Positions 1 to 7,096 of a stretch of DNA of 13,397 bases are shown here, piece by piece. Numbering within the stretch: position 1 is the first letter of the stretch; the number at the start of each line of letters is the position of its first letter. This DNA comes from Clostridiales bacterium (GTDB lineage Bacteria > Bacillota > Clostridia > Christensenellales > CAG-314). The notes under the pieces are model-generated. The model ran no database searches and was not told the DNA's origin. It worked only from the letters and a program-made list of their open reading frames with translations. Position numbers and translations under genes: made by a program. The stretch is taken from NCBI GenBank assembly GCA_003537755.1, contig DPQS01000074.1, positions 1 through 13,397 on the forward strand, given 5' to 3'.

Positions 1-124
1 ACACCTCGCCACCCCGAATGAAGCCAATTAACCGTTTGCAATTGACTTGTGTACTTCAAGTGTACCAACTTCGGCGGACGTGGGTCAAATGTCAACTATA
101 TAGTGCAAATTTCTGTCAGATTAC

Positions 125-158
125 GTCATTTCGACCAAGCGAAGCGCGTGGAGAAATC
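125..158. repeat. Dispersed intergenic motif (GTCATTTCGA...GGAGAAATC type)
   Basis: This 34-bp stretch begins GTCATTTCGACCAAGCGAAG and ends in GGAGAAATC. From memory it resembles a short intergenic motif scattered through many gut Firmicute and Bacteroidetes genomes. It lies in a 466-bp stretch without a convincing gene. Only one copy is in this window, so repetitiveness is recalled rather than shown here. Confidence 0.4.
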
Positions 159-198
159 ACCGCGGAAGCGCCATTGTAAACGCCATTTATACAATTAT

Positions 199-235
199 GT
201 CATGTTGAGCAAAGCCGCAGACGCAGTCGAAATTT
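199..235. repeat. Dispersed intergenic motif (GTCATGTTGAGC...GTCGAAA type)
   Basis: A second short motif of the same general type begins GTCATGTTGAGCAAAGCCGC and ends GTCGAAAT. It has the same GTCAT opening as the motif at 125-158, 74 bp away, so the two may be tandem relatives. I see no coding potential. The family assignment rests on memory of similar intergenic sequence. Confidence 0.35.
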
Positions 236-279
236 TACGCTGTCGCGCAAAACATTTTGCTTTTCCTACTAAATAACTA

Positions 280-330
280 ACGGCGTTTTCTTCTTTTTAG
301 TAGGTGCACGTTCCGTGCTCCCCCGGAAAG
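280..330 (-). repeat. Decayed inverted copy of the ~90-bp dispersed repeat
   Basis: Read on the minus strand, this resembles the central part of the repeats at 7004-7094 and 13276-13365. The shared block on the plus strand is CTTTTTAGTAGGTGCACG followed by CCGTGC, compared with CCTTTTAGTAGTGGGTGCACG and CCGTGC in the inverse of the 7004 copy. The rest has diverged and the GAGGAATTGC end is missing. It is probably an old truncated copy in the opposite orientation. Confidence 0.4.
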
Positions 331-377
331 GTACCATATAAACGCCTTTCGTGTAAACAATGGCACAACCATCAAAA

Positions 378-424
378 GCCTTCGCCCTCGGGGAGAAGGT
401 GGCACGAAGTGACGGATGAGGGGG
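378..424. repeat. Dispersed hairpin motif (CTTCGCCCTCGGGGAGAAGG...GATGAGGG)
   Basis: The first part folds as a short hairpin: CCTTC at 379-383 with GAAGG at 395-399, and an inner CCC/GGG around TCG. It is followed by TGGCACGAAGTGACGGATGAGG. I remember closely similar sequence in intergenic regions of many Clostridia. It is the third apparently repetitive piece in the 1-466 gap. Confidence 0.45.
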
Positions 425-466
425 CAGTCGCAAACACTTTATTGTAATTTTATTTTATCAAAGTCC

Positions 467-503
467 AAAAAAAAGCAGATTAAGGATTTTTGCCCTAATC
501 TGC
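467..503 (-). terminator. Intrinsic terminator closing the xpt/transporter operon
   Basis: On the minus strand an 8-bp GCAGATTA/TAATCTGC stem, extended by a GG/CC pair, closes on an A-rich loop. It spans 475-503 and is followed at once by eight U residues (467-474). It begins about 70 nt after the stop codon of the last permease gene, the right place and polarity to end that transcript. Confidence 0.9.
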
Positions 504-573
504 ATTTTTATTTTTTTAATTTTCACAACGCCTTTACGTTTTTTCTTGCTGCCGCATGGCGCAAATGGTTGCG

Positions 574-1539
574 CTATCTGTCCTCGCGGAAGTAGGTCTG
601 ACCCAGTGCGGCAGGGGCTTGCGCGTTTTTGCTGTTGAAAATGCTTGTTACAATCAGCACGATTACCGTCACCACGTAGGGGATGAGTGTCAGCAGTTTC
701 ATTTGTGCAAAACTGATACCCGTGATGTACGCCGCAAGAATGTACAGTCCGCCGAACACAATGGAGCCTGCCACGGACAAAATCGGACGCCACAGCGTAA
801 AGATGACCAGCGCAATGCTCAGCCAGCCGAACGCCTGAATAGTGGACACGTTTTCAAGGCTTCCCTTCATGTAATCCATACTGTAAAACAGTCCGCCCAG
901 CCCTGCAACCGCGCTTCCGGTGAGAATTGCGCCGTATTTGTATGCCGTAACGTTGATGCCTGCGGCGTCGGCAGTTGCCGGGTTTTCGCCGACGGCGCGC
1001 AGTTCCAGCCCGAGGCGTGTGCGTTTAAGCACAATACCCGTTGCGACGGCAATACCTATCGCAAGGTAGGTAAGCAAACTGTGCGATAAAAAGATTTGTC
1101 CGAACCAACCGAGATTTTGCGCAAATGGCAATCCCTGTGACATAGTGCGTGCGGCAACCGTCAGGTAGGTTTTGTCTACGGATGTAATCATGTACTGGGT
1201 AAGTCCCGCGCCGAACGTGGTCAGCGCAAGACCTGTAATGTTCTGATTGCAGCGCAGCGACACGGTAAGGAAGGAATACACAAGTCCGCCGAACGCGCCG
1301 AACACTGCCGCAAACACAATGCAAAACAGCAGCAGTAACAGGTACGACGGGTTTGCCTTGTCGGCGCACATGCTCATGTACATCGACGCGCCCAACGTGC
1401 CGCCTGCCGTACCGAGACACATTACGCCGGGTATGCCGAGGTTGAGGTGTCCTGCTTTTTCGGTGATGATTTCGCCTACGCAACCGTACAAAAACACCAT
1501 TCCGAGGGAAATTGCCCCTACGATAAACGTTACTATCAT
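574..1539 (-). CDS. ABC transporter permease, NupQ-like (BPD_transp_2 family)
   Basis: Second membrane subunit of a BMP-type ABC importer, predicted to carry purine nucleosides. The 321-residue protein is almost all hydrophobic segments, the usual length for this family. It carries the family signatures GHLNLGIPGVM (residues 30-40) and the cytoplasmic coupling helix GLELRAVGENPATADAAGIN (177-196), which docks on the ATPase. The C-terminal LGQTYFREDR is also typical. Its ATG overlaps the upstream permease stop as ATGA (4 bp), with AAGGAGG about seven bases before the start, so the two subunits are probably translationally coupled. It is the last gene of the operon and is followed by a terminator. 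Closest named counterparts I know are NupQ/YufQ of Bacillus subtilis and the permeases beside PnrA in spirochaetes. The family is certain; the substrate is inferred from context. Confidence 0.93.
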   Translation of the reverse strand: MIVTFIVGAISLGMVFLYGCVGEIITEKAGHLNLGIPGVMCLGTAGGTLGASMYMSMCADKANPSYLLLLLFCIVFAAVFGAFGGLVYSFLTVSLRCNQNITGLALTTFGAGLTQYMITSVDKTYLTVAARTMSQGLPFAQNLGWFGQIFLSHSLLTYLAIGIAVATGIVLKRTRLGLELRAVGENPATADAAGINVTAYKYGAILTGSAVAGLGGLFYSMDYMKGSLENVSTIQAFGWLSIALVIFTLWRPILSVAGSIVFGGLYILAAYITGISFAQMKLLTLIPYVVTVIVLIVTSIFNSKNAQAPAALGQTYFREDR

Positions 1540-2735
1540 ACGTTTGCCTCCTTGTTGTCGCTTGCCTCGCCGTTGCTTTCGGCGGCGGTGGTGTCGGTGT
1601 CATCTGCCGATTGGACGGCGTTTTCGGTTCCTGTCGCAGCAATTGCTTCGGCGGATGCCTTGTGACGGAACAAAACGCGGTAGTTTACAAAAAAGTCGCA
1701 GGCAATTATGCAAAAGTACACAATGCCTAGCACTATGTTGGCTGTGGCCTCGTCGGTAAAGCCGAAGTCCAGACGCACCTGCGCCATGCCTTTGGTGATG
1801 AATGACACAAAGAAGCAGGTCGCGATTATCATAATGGGGTTAAACTTGGCAAGCCACACGGTCATGATTGCGGTAAAGCCCATGCCGCCGTGCAACTCGC
1901 TGTTGACGGTAAAGTTGATGCCGCCCGTAAGCAGCAAACCTACAACGCCGCAAATCGCGCCGGACAGCGCAAGCGTGCGGATAACAACCTTTTTGACGTT
2001 GATACCGATGTATTTTGCGGTGTTTATGCTTTCGCCCACAACGTCTATTTCGTAGCCGTGTTTGCTGAAACGCAAATACACGGAAACCGCGCCGGTAATA
2101 AGTACAGCCACAAATACGACTGCAAAATACTGGCTGACAATCATCGGCAGTCTGCCGTCGCTCATCGGACGAAGTACGCCGCTGCCGTCCGTAGCCCACA
2201 GACTTACGAAGAAACCTACCAAGCCTTCGGCAATGTAGTTCATCATCAGCGTAAACAACGTTTCGTTTGTGCCGAAAAACGCCTTGAACAGCGCGGGAAT
2301 TACCGCCCACAATATGCCTGCCGCAATGGCAGACACGATCATTATTATGTTTACGACGCCGTCGGGTACTTTGCCGCCGAGGTAAAACATGCACGCGGCG
2401 GATGCAAGACAGCCGACAAGCACCTGTCCGTTTGCACCCAGGTTCCAGAAACGCATACGAAATGCAGGCACGACAGCCATGCTTACAAGTACCAGCAGTG
2501 CAAAGTCCTGAAAGAATACCTTTATTTTGCGTTCCGTCTTAAACGCGCCGCTTACAAGCGAGCCGAGCACTGCAAAGGGGTTGCTTTGGGAAAATATGCC
2601 GCACAAAATGCTGCCGATAAGCAACGCGGTAACCACGGATACGGCGTAAATCAATATTTTTGTCTTCACCGACACATCCGCGCGTTTTACTACGTGAAAC
2701 AACGGTTCTTTTGCGGTGGTTTGTTTAGTTTGCAT
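1536..2735 (-). CDS. ABC transporter permease, NupP-like (BPD_transp_2 family)
   Basis: First membrane subunit of the BMP-type importer, 399 residues. A short charged N terminus (to about residue 24) is followed by hydrophobic segments up to about residue 357. Family marks are FWNLGANGQ (96-104, compare the usual FNIGAEGQ) and the coupling-helix region GYEIDVVGESINTAKYIGIN (227-246). The start overlaps the end of the ATPase gene by 11 bp and has a purine-rich AGGGGGA site just upstream, so coupled translation is likely. The last ~40 residues, after RHKASAEA, form a hydrophilic Ala/Asp/Glu/Thr/Asn-rich tail that is not part of the permease fold. Its stop overlaps the next permease start. Nucleoside specificity is inferred from the xpt neighbour and the guanine riboswitch. 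Confidence 0.93.
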   Translation of the reverse strand: MQTKQTTAKEPLFHVVKRADVSVKTKILIYAVSVVTALLIGSILCGIFSQSNPFAVLGSLVSGAFKTERKIKVFFQDFALLVLVSMAVVPAFRMRFWNLGANGQVLVGCLASAACMFYLGGKVPDGVVNIIMIVSAIAAGILWAVIPALFKAFFGTNETLFTLMMNYIAEGLVGFFVSLWATDGSGVLRPMSDGRLPMIVSQYFAVVFVAVLITGAVSVYLRFSKHGYEIDVVGESINTAKYIGINVKKVVIRTLALSGAICGVVGLLLTGGINFTVNSELHGGMGFTAIMTVWLAKFNPIMIIATCFFVSFITKGMAQVRLDFGFTDEATANIVLGIVYFCIIACDFFVNYRVLFRHKASAEAIAATGTENAVQSADDTDTTAAESNGEASDNKEANV

Positions 2736-4290
2736 TTGTTTCCCCCTGCGCGTCGCTTTGCGCTTCGTTGTCTTTGGCGGTAATGCCTGTCATAAGCAAA
2801 CCCAGTTGTTCCTTGGTGGCGGTGTGCCCGTCAACCACACCTGTTATTTTGCCGCCTGCTATTACGGCAATACGGTCGCACAGTTCCACAAGCACGTCCA
2901 GGTCCTCGCCTACGAAGATTACGGCAACGCCTTGCTTTTTCTGCTCGGTCAGCAGGTTGTAAATCATGTAGGAAGAGTTGATGTCCAGTCCGCGGACGGG
3001 GTACGCCGCCATAAGCACGACGGGTTTCGCCGCTATCTCGCGTCCGACAAGCACCTTTTGCACGTTGCCGCCAGACAACTTTCTGACGGCGGTGTGTACG
3101 CCCGGGGTGGACACCTGCAGACTGTCTATGATTTCATCGGCAAGTTTTTGCGGCGTTTTGCGGTCGAGGAACACGCTGTTGCCCTTTTCGTAACTGCGCA
3201 ACATCATGTTGTCGGCAATGTCCATGCTGCCAACCAAGCCCATGCCGAGGCGATCTTCCGGCACGAAACTCAGGCGCACGCCAAGGCGACGAATTTCGCC
3301 CGGTGCCTTGCCGATAAGTTGCTCGCTGTGACTTTCCGGCGGGTAGTAGACGATGGACGAGCCGCTGCCCGTGTGCATCAGACCTGCAACCGCTTCCAGC
3401 AGTTCGCGCTGTCCGCTGCCTGCAATGCCTGCAATGCCCAGTATTTCGCCTCCGAAAAATTGAAGATTGACGTCATGCAGACGCTCAACGCCATCGTGGT
3501 CGGTTACGGACAGGTTGTCTATTTCTATGCGCAGAGTGCGGTTTTCCGGTTCGGGACGGTCGATGTTGAGCGACACCTTTTGACCCACCATCATTTCCGT
3601 CAGTTGCTGCTCGGTGGTTTCGGAAGTGTTCACCGTGCCGATGTGTTCGCCCTTGCGAAGGACGGCAACGCGGTCGGATATGCTCATTACTTCGTTGAGT
3701 TTGTGCGTGATTATGATTATGCTTTTGCCGTCGGCTTTCATTGCGCGCAGCACGGCAAACAGTTTGTCGGTTTCGGCGGGGGTCAGCACGGCGGTAGGCT
3801 CGTCCAGAATAAGGATGTTTGCGCCGCGGTACAACGCTTTGACTATTTCCACCGTCTGCTTTTCCGACACAGCCATGTCGTACACCTTTTTGTCGGGGTC
3901 AATGTCAAAGCCGTAACGTTCGCTCATTTCCACAATGCGCTTTTTCGCTGCCTTCAGGTTGTACTTACAGCCGATACCCAACACGATGTTTTCCGTAGCG
4001 GTAAACACGTCCACCAACTTGAAGTGCTGGTGTATCATTCCTATTCCGCAGGCGAATGCGTCCTTAGGCGAAGCGATTACTTTTTCTTCGCCGTCAACGT
4101 AAATTGTACCGCTGTCGGGGTAGTAGATGCCTGCCAGCATGTTCATCAGGGTTGTTTTGCCGCTGCCGTTTTCGCCCAGCACGGCAAGTATTTCGCCCTT
4201 TCTGATGTCCATCGTAACGTCGTTGTTTGCCACGATTGAGCCGAAGGTCTTTGTAATGTTTTTTACTTCGATTGCGATGTTGTTGTTCAC
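2725..4290 (-). CDS. ABC transporter ATP-binding protein with two NBDs, NupO-like
   Basis: Cytoplasmic ATPase of the importer, 521 residues with two nucleotide-binding domains. NBD1 has Walker A GENGSGKT (39-46), Q-loop around Q88, a degenerate signature VSEKQ (141-145), Walker B ILILDEP (159-165) and switch His196. NBD2 has a lysine-less Walker A GIAGSGQRE, a good signature LSGGNVQK (405-412) and AAYPVRGLD in place of a classical Walker B. This asymmetry is normal in the sugar/nucleoside (RbsA/MglA/NupO) group. I chose the GTG at 4290 because GGAG (4297-4300) lies six bases upstream and homology starts right after it. The frame stays open 28 codons further upstream, but that stretch is Lys/Arg-rich and unlike the family. 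The gene overlaps the next permease by 11 bp. A ~370-nt leader with a terminator separates it from the binding-protein gene. Confidence 0.95.
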   Translation of the reverse strand: MNNNIAIEVKNITKTFGSIVANNDVTMDIRKGEILAVLGENGSGKTTLMNMLAGIYYPDSGTIYVDGEEKVIASPKDAFACGIGMIHQHFKLVDVFTATENIVLGIGCKYNLKAAKKRIVEMSERYGFDIDPDKKVYDMAVSEKQTVEIVKALYRGANILILDEPTAVLTPAETDKLFAVLRAMKADGKSIIIITHKLNEVMSISDRVAVLRKGEHIGTVNTSETTEQQLTEMMVGQKVSLNIDRPEPENRTLRIEIDNLSVTDHDGVERLHDVNLQFFGGEILGIAGIAGSGQRELLEAVAGLMHTGSGSSIVYYPPESHSEQLIGKAPGEIRRLGVRLSFVPEDRLGMGLVGSMDIADNMMLRSYEKGNSVFLDRKTPQKLADEIIDSLQVSTPGVHTAVRKLSGGNVQKVLVGREIAAKPVVLMAAYPVRGLDINSSYMIYNLLTEQKKQGVAVIFVGEDLDVLVELCDRIAVIAGGKITGVVDGHTATKEQLGLLMTGITAKDNEAQSDAQGETNAN

Positions 4291-4590
4291 GATGTTCTCC
4301 GTGTCTGTTTTTTTCGCGCGGCGTTTGCTTTGCGAAGTGATGTAGCGGTGTTTGTTGCGGCGGTGCAGGCGCACCGGGGTTAGTAAGTGGCAAATAGGAT
4401 TGTTCGGCGCGTATGTGCGCTTGTCCGATTTGCTACTGACTAAGTCGGATTGGCTGACGTTTGGGTTGTTAAAACGGGCGGCGTTTATGGTATTCGGTTT
4501 TGCAGTCGATATACTTTTTCTGCCGTTACTCGTTGTAAAAAAAGCGATATGTTGTAATTTTTTGCGTTATTTTGCAAACTTCTTAAAAGC
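4291..4590 (-). other. Gene-free leader of the ABC ATPase gene
   Basis: About 300 bases lie between the post-lipoprotein terminator and the ATPase GTG. I see no convincing gene on either strand. On the minus strand there is a small hairpin, CGGTGC/GCACCG with a four-base loop at 4361-4376, and a few AT-rich stretches. TATATC near 4505-4512 could be a weak -10, but no good -35 pairs with it. It is either a read-through leader or holds a second promoter I cannot place. Confidence 0.4.
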
Positions 4591-4633
4591 AAAACGGAAG
4601 ATTTGCGCTTTTGGCGGCGCAAATCTTCGTTTT
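4591..4633 (-). terminator. Strong hairpin/terminator between lipoprotein and ATPase genes
   Basis: AAAACG(G)AAGATTTGCGC at 4591-4608 pairs with GCGCAAATCTTCGTTTT at 4617-4633: 17 base pairs with one bulged G and an eight-base loop. On the minus strand the arm ends CCGTTTTGCTTTT, giving a U-rich tail. It starts about 30 nt after the lipoprotein stop. Such a structure probably ends most transcripts there, or protects the 3' end, so the binding protein would be made in excess over the membrane subunits. The A-run on the other side makes it nearly symmetrical, but no plus-strand gene needs it. Confidence 0.85.
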
Positions 4634-4660
4634 GTAGGTTGTTAAGGCTGAATTATTTTA

Positions 4661-5899
4661 TTAGAACTTGACGTTAAGCAGAGTGATACCGTCGATCTGA
4701 ATATCGAAGTAAGGAGCGGAACGAAGGGTGGATTCGTTGAATGCGCCGTTTGCAACTGCGTCGGTTTCGGTGCCGTTTACCTTTACTTTGTAGGAAGTAA
4801 GGTGACCGTTTTCGTCAACTACCGCGCCTTTGTTGAGCTTTTCGTTTACCGTTACGGTGAACTTGCTTGTGTCAAACACTTTCAGCGTGCCGTTTTCGAT
4901 GGCGGCTTTTACTTCTGCAAGTTTGGTTTCGGTGTTTGCTGCTGCTTTGCCGATTGCAAGCGTTTCAACGCTGCCGGTCTTCATTGTGCCCGTCCAGTCG
5001 TTGGGGATTTCTTTTCCGTTAAGTACGCCGTCAATCATGATTTCGAAGTAAGGCTGCCAGTTGATACGGGAAGCGATTACGTATGTGTCGGGGCATTCCG
5101 TAGCGGTGCTTACGTTGTAGGTAACGTTGGGAACTTTTGCCGTTTCGCAAGCGGTGGGTGCGCCCATGCTGTCTGCGTGCTGAGAAACGAGTGCTGCGCC
5201 ACCTGCGATAAGGGCTTCGGCTGCACTCTTTTCCTTTGCCTGGTCGTACCAGCTACCGGTAAATGTAACGTCCATAACTACGTTTTCGACAACGGACTTG
5301 ACGCCAAGGTAGAAACTGGTGTAACCGGAGATAACTTCGGCGTAGGTATATGCGCCGACGTAGCCGATTTTGTAGTTGTCGTCAGCCATTTTGCTGGTAG
5401 CGGGAAGGGTGTTGGTGTCAATCATGTCCTTCAGTTTGAGTCCTGCCGCAACGCCTGCAATGTAACGCGCTTCGTAGATGCTGGCAAATGCGTTGTGGTA
5501 GTTGGTAAGTGTGGTCTTTTTAAGTACTGCGTTTACGCCTGTAGCATGGCAGAACTGAACGTTGGGGAACTCTTCTGCAGCGCGAAGGATGTGGTCTTCA
5601 TGACCGAAACTGTCCGCAAACACTGCTTTGCAACCTGCGTCTGCAAGTTCGGCAGCCTTGTTGTAGCATTCTTCCGATTCGGGAACGTTGGTAACGATTA
5701 CGTATTCGCCTTTTTTAAGTCCTTTTGCCTGGCAAGCGGCTTCAAAGCCGTCAATGAAGTTTTTGTCGTAGGTGGAGTTGCTGTCATGCAAAGCGATAAG
5801 ACCTACAACGGGTTTGGTTGTTTCGCAGCCTGCAAGCACGCCGAGCGAAAGGCTTACACACAGTACAACAAGCAAAACGATGGGCAACAGTTTTTTCAT
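4661..5899 (-). CDS. BMP-family ABC transporter substrate-binding lipoprotein
   Basis: Extracytoplasmic receptor of the importer, anchored by lipid. The 412-residue protein starts MKKLLPIVLLVVLCVSLSLG, a lipoprotein signal peptide, with lipobox LAGC and the lipidated cysteine at residue 25. The mature part is a Basic Membrane Protein (PF02608) periplasmic-binding fold beginning GLIALHDSNSTYDKNFIDGF, with DSFGHEDHILRAAEEFP and GYVGAYTYAEVISGY further on. Family members such as PnrA and NupN bind purine nucleosides. The ATG at 5899 is preferred over upstream in-frame codons because GGAGGT (5904-5909) sits just before it and the signal peptide starts there. It follows xpt by 102 nt. That gap holds a GGTGC/GCACC hairpin (5936-5950) without a U-run, so it is not a terminator and co-transcription with xpt is likely. 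The exact ligand is inferred. Confidence 0.95.
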   Translation of the reverse strand: MKKLLPIVLLVVLCVSLSLGVLAGCETTKPVVGLIALHDSNSTYDKNFIDGFEAACQAKGLKKGEYVIVTNVPESEECYNKAAELADAGCKAVFADSFGHEDHILRAAEEFPNVQFCHATGVNAVLKKTTLTNYHNAFASIYEARYIAGVAAGLKLKDMIDTNTLPATSKMADDNYKIGYVGAYTYAEVISGYTSFYLGVKSVVENVVMDVTFTGSWYDQAKEKSAAEALIAGGAALVSQHADSMGAPTACETAKVPNVTYNVSTATECPDTYVIASRINWQPYFEIMIDGVLNGKEIPNDWTGTMKTGSVETLAIGKAAANTETKLAEVKAAIENGTLKVFDTSKFTVTVNEKLNKGAVVDENGHLTSYKVKVNGTETDAVANGAFNESTLRSAPYFDIQIDGITLLNVKF

Positions 5900-6001
5900 A
5901 CATACCTCCATAGTGTCCGCGTTTGTAGCGGTAGTGGTGCTTAAAGCACCGAAAGCGGCTATTTTAACCGCAGGTTTTGTCACGTAACGTGTGACGGACG
6001 T

Positions 6002-6577
6002 TTATTGAATAAAAACGATCTGCCCGTCGTCGGTCATGTCGGCAATTCTCGCGAGAGAGTGCACGTTGTACCCGCGATCGGCAAGTCGTTTGTATCCGCC
6101 CTGGAAGGTTTTTTCGATGACGCAGCACACGCCGGAAACGGTTGCGCCTGCCTGCTCTACAAGGTCGGCAAGCCCCACGGTAGCGTTTCCGCTTGCAAGG
6201 AAGTCGTCCACAATCAGCACATGTTCGCCTGCGTGCAGGTATTCTTTGCTGACAACTACTACGTTTTCCTTTTTGTGGGTGTAGCTGAACACGTTTGCGC
6301 TGTAAACGTCGTCGGAAATGTTGAGCGATTTGCTCTTTTTTGCAACAAGCACGCGGCAATTAAAAAACTGCGCCGCAAAACAAGCTATTCCTATGCCGGA
6401 ACTTTCCACCGTCAGGACCTTGTCTACTTCGCAGTTATTAAATATATCGTATATACGTTGACCCAGCTTTTGCAAAAATTGTACGTCAAGTTGGTGGTTG
6501 AGAAATCCGTCAACCTTCAGTATGCCCCCTTGAAGCACTTTTCCTTCCTTTACGATTTTTTCCTGAAGAAAATCCAT
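6002..6577 (-). CDS. xpt: Xanthine phosphoribosyltransferase
   Basis: Converts xanthine (and usually some guanine) plus PRPP to XMP (or GMP) in purine salvage, in the cytoplasm. The 191-residue product matches B. subtilis Xpt in length and layout. It has KVDGFLNHQ (21-29), TVESSGIG (56-63, substrate/phosphate region), KKSKSLN (80-86) and the PRPP-binding loop VLIVDDFLASG (120-130), ending with VIEKTFQGGYKRL and SLARI. The ATG at 6577 is chosen over an upstream TTG at 6598: it has AAAGGA nine bases ahead and family similarity begins at MDFLQEKIVKEG. It is the first gene after the guanine riboswitch, and the BMP transporter follows, so uptake and salvage share control. Confidence 0.96.
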   Translation of the reverse strand: MDFLQEKIVKEGKVLQGGILKVDGFLNHQLDVQFLQKLGQRIYDIFNNCEVDKVLTVESSGIGIACFAAQFFNCRVLVAKKSKSLNISDDVYSANVFSYTHKKENVVVVSKEYLHAGEHVLIVDDFLASGNATVGLADLVEQAGATVSGVCCVIEKTFQGGYKRLADRGYNVHSLARIADMTDDGQIVFIQ

Positions 6578-6751
6578 TTTTGTCAATCCTTTGTGCAACG
6601 CGCTTGTTTTTGCCGAGTTTTGCCTGCACGGCGAACGATGTCGTCTGTTGCGTTGTTTGTGCGCGGCAACGTCGAACTGCGTTCGGCTGTGTTAATCTCG
6701 GAAGAAGGTAAGCATGTTTGCTTGCAAAGGCACGCGGTAAAAGACTATCGG

Positions 6752-6791
6752 AAAACAAAAAAACAGGTTTGCGAAAGTGTCGCTACCTGTT
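6752..6791 (-). terminator. Riboswitch-associated intrinsic terminator upstream of xpt
   Basis: On the minus strand AACAGGT (6791-6785) pairs with ACCTGTT (6768-6762). An inner GCGA/TCGC stem is followed by TTTTTGTTTT. It lies about 50 nt after the riboswitch aptamer and about 175 nt before the xpt start, in transcription order. This is a classical attenuator that should stop the transcript when guanine is bound. Confidence 0.9.
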
Positions 6792-6802
6792 GCCAATAAA
6801 AA

Positions 6803-6839
6803 GCAAAAATCTCCCTGACGGTTACGTCGGGAATTTTGC
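6803..6839 (-). promoter_or_regulatory. Second hairpin in the riboswitch expression platform
   Basis: Directly after aptamer helix P1, TCCCGACG pairs with CGTC(A)GGGA around TAAC, and GCAAAA/TTTTTGC can extend the stem. It is followed by a further five U. It is placed and built like another terminator, or like a spacer stem holding the switching segments together. Which role it plays cannot be decided by eye. Confidence 0.6.
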
Positions 6840-6841
6840 GT

Positions 6842-6906
6842 CCAATAGTCGCATCTTGCGGCGATGCGGTAGAAACTTACGGGCCCTAAATCCGTAGATA
6901 TATTGG
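6842..6906 (-). promoter_or_regulatory. Guanine-class purine riboswitch aptamer
   Basis: A complete purine aptamer (RF00167 type) reads on the minus strand. P1 is CCAATA/TATTGG (6906-6901 with 6847-6842). P2 is TACGG/CCGTA with loop TTTAGGG inside an A-C closing pair, so the loop ends in the conserved GG. J2/3 is AGTTTCTACC, identical to B. subtilis xpt. P3 is GCATC/GATGC with loop GCCGCAA, whose CC can form the loop-loop kiss with GG of L2. J3/1 reads GACTA, giving C at the specificity position (C74), which pairs with guanine; adenine riboswitches have U. Two hairpins, then xpt and the transporter genes, follow. By family precedent binding turns expression off. Confidence 0.95.
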
Positions 6907-6928
6907 CAAATATTCGGTTGATGTGGCA

Positions 6929-6957
6929 ATTGTACTTTACTTGGGGAAATTTGTCAA
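6929..6957 (-). promoter_or_regulatory. Sigma-A type promoter of the xpt/transporter operon
   Basis: TTGACA (6957-6952) and TACAAT (6934-6929) are separated by exactly 17 bases, nearly a perfect housekeeping promoter. Transcription would start around 6922-6924, about 16-18 nt before aptamer helix P1, which fits a riboswitch leader. Confidence 0.9.
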
Positions 6958-7003
6958 ACAAATTGACGGCACGTGCGCAAACTTTTTTTTGACGGCGTGA
7001 ATA

Positions 7004-7094
7004 GGCCGCCGAAGGCACGGGCGTGCACCCACTACTAAAAGGACGCCGAAGTGCGTTAACAAGTGTAATGGGGTCCTGCCGAGGAATTGCAATA
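7004..7094 (+). repeat. Dispersed ~90-bp repeat, copy A
   Basis: From GGCCGCCGAAGGCACGGG to GAGGAATTGCAATA this matches 13276-13365 with only scattered mismatches and single-base indels, in the same orientation. Shared blocks include CGTGCACCCACT, GCCGAAG, TTAACAAGTGTAA and GGGGTCCTGCCGAGGAATTGC. The word CGCCGAAG occurs twice inside each copy, about 35 bp apart. The nested palindromic element starts two bases after its right end. I see no coding capacity. It ends about 45 bp upstream of the xpt promoter. Confidence 0.9.
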
Positions 7095-7096
7095 CA

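Noticed and set aside
49..276. 75-codon plus-strand open frame at the left edge
   Set aside because: It runs through two dispersed intergenic motifs, has no ribosome binding site, and its Arg/Lys-rich product is unlike any family I know.
2716..4239. 507-codon plus-strand open frame opposite the ABC ATPase
   Set aside because: Antisense to a well conserved gene, with no domain and a His/Val/Phe-rich composition typical of shadow frames.
2725..4290. Missing Walker A lysine in the second ATPase domain as a sign of decay
   Set aside because: A degenerate site in NBD2 is normal for the RbsA/NupO group of double-domain ATPases.
4352..4645. 97-codon plus-strand frame with hydrophobic stretches, in the ATPase leader
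   Set aside because: It would start at TTG without a ribosome binding site and ends inside the terminator hairpin, so I do not believe it is a gene.
6691..6717. Mini-ORF MLTFFRD in the xpt leader as a leader peptide
   Set aside because: Only seven codons, with no ribosome binding site, and control is already explained by the riboswitch.
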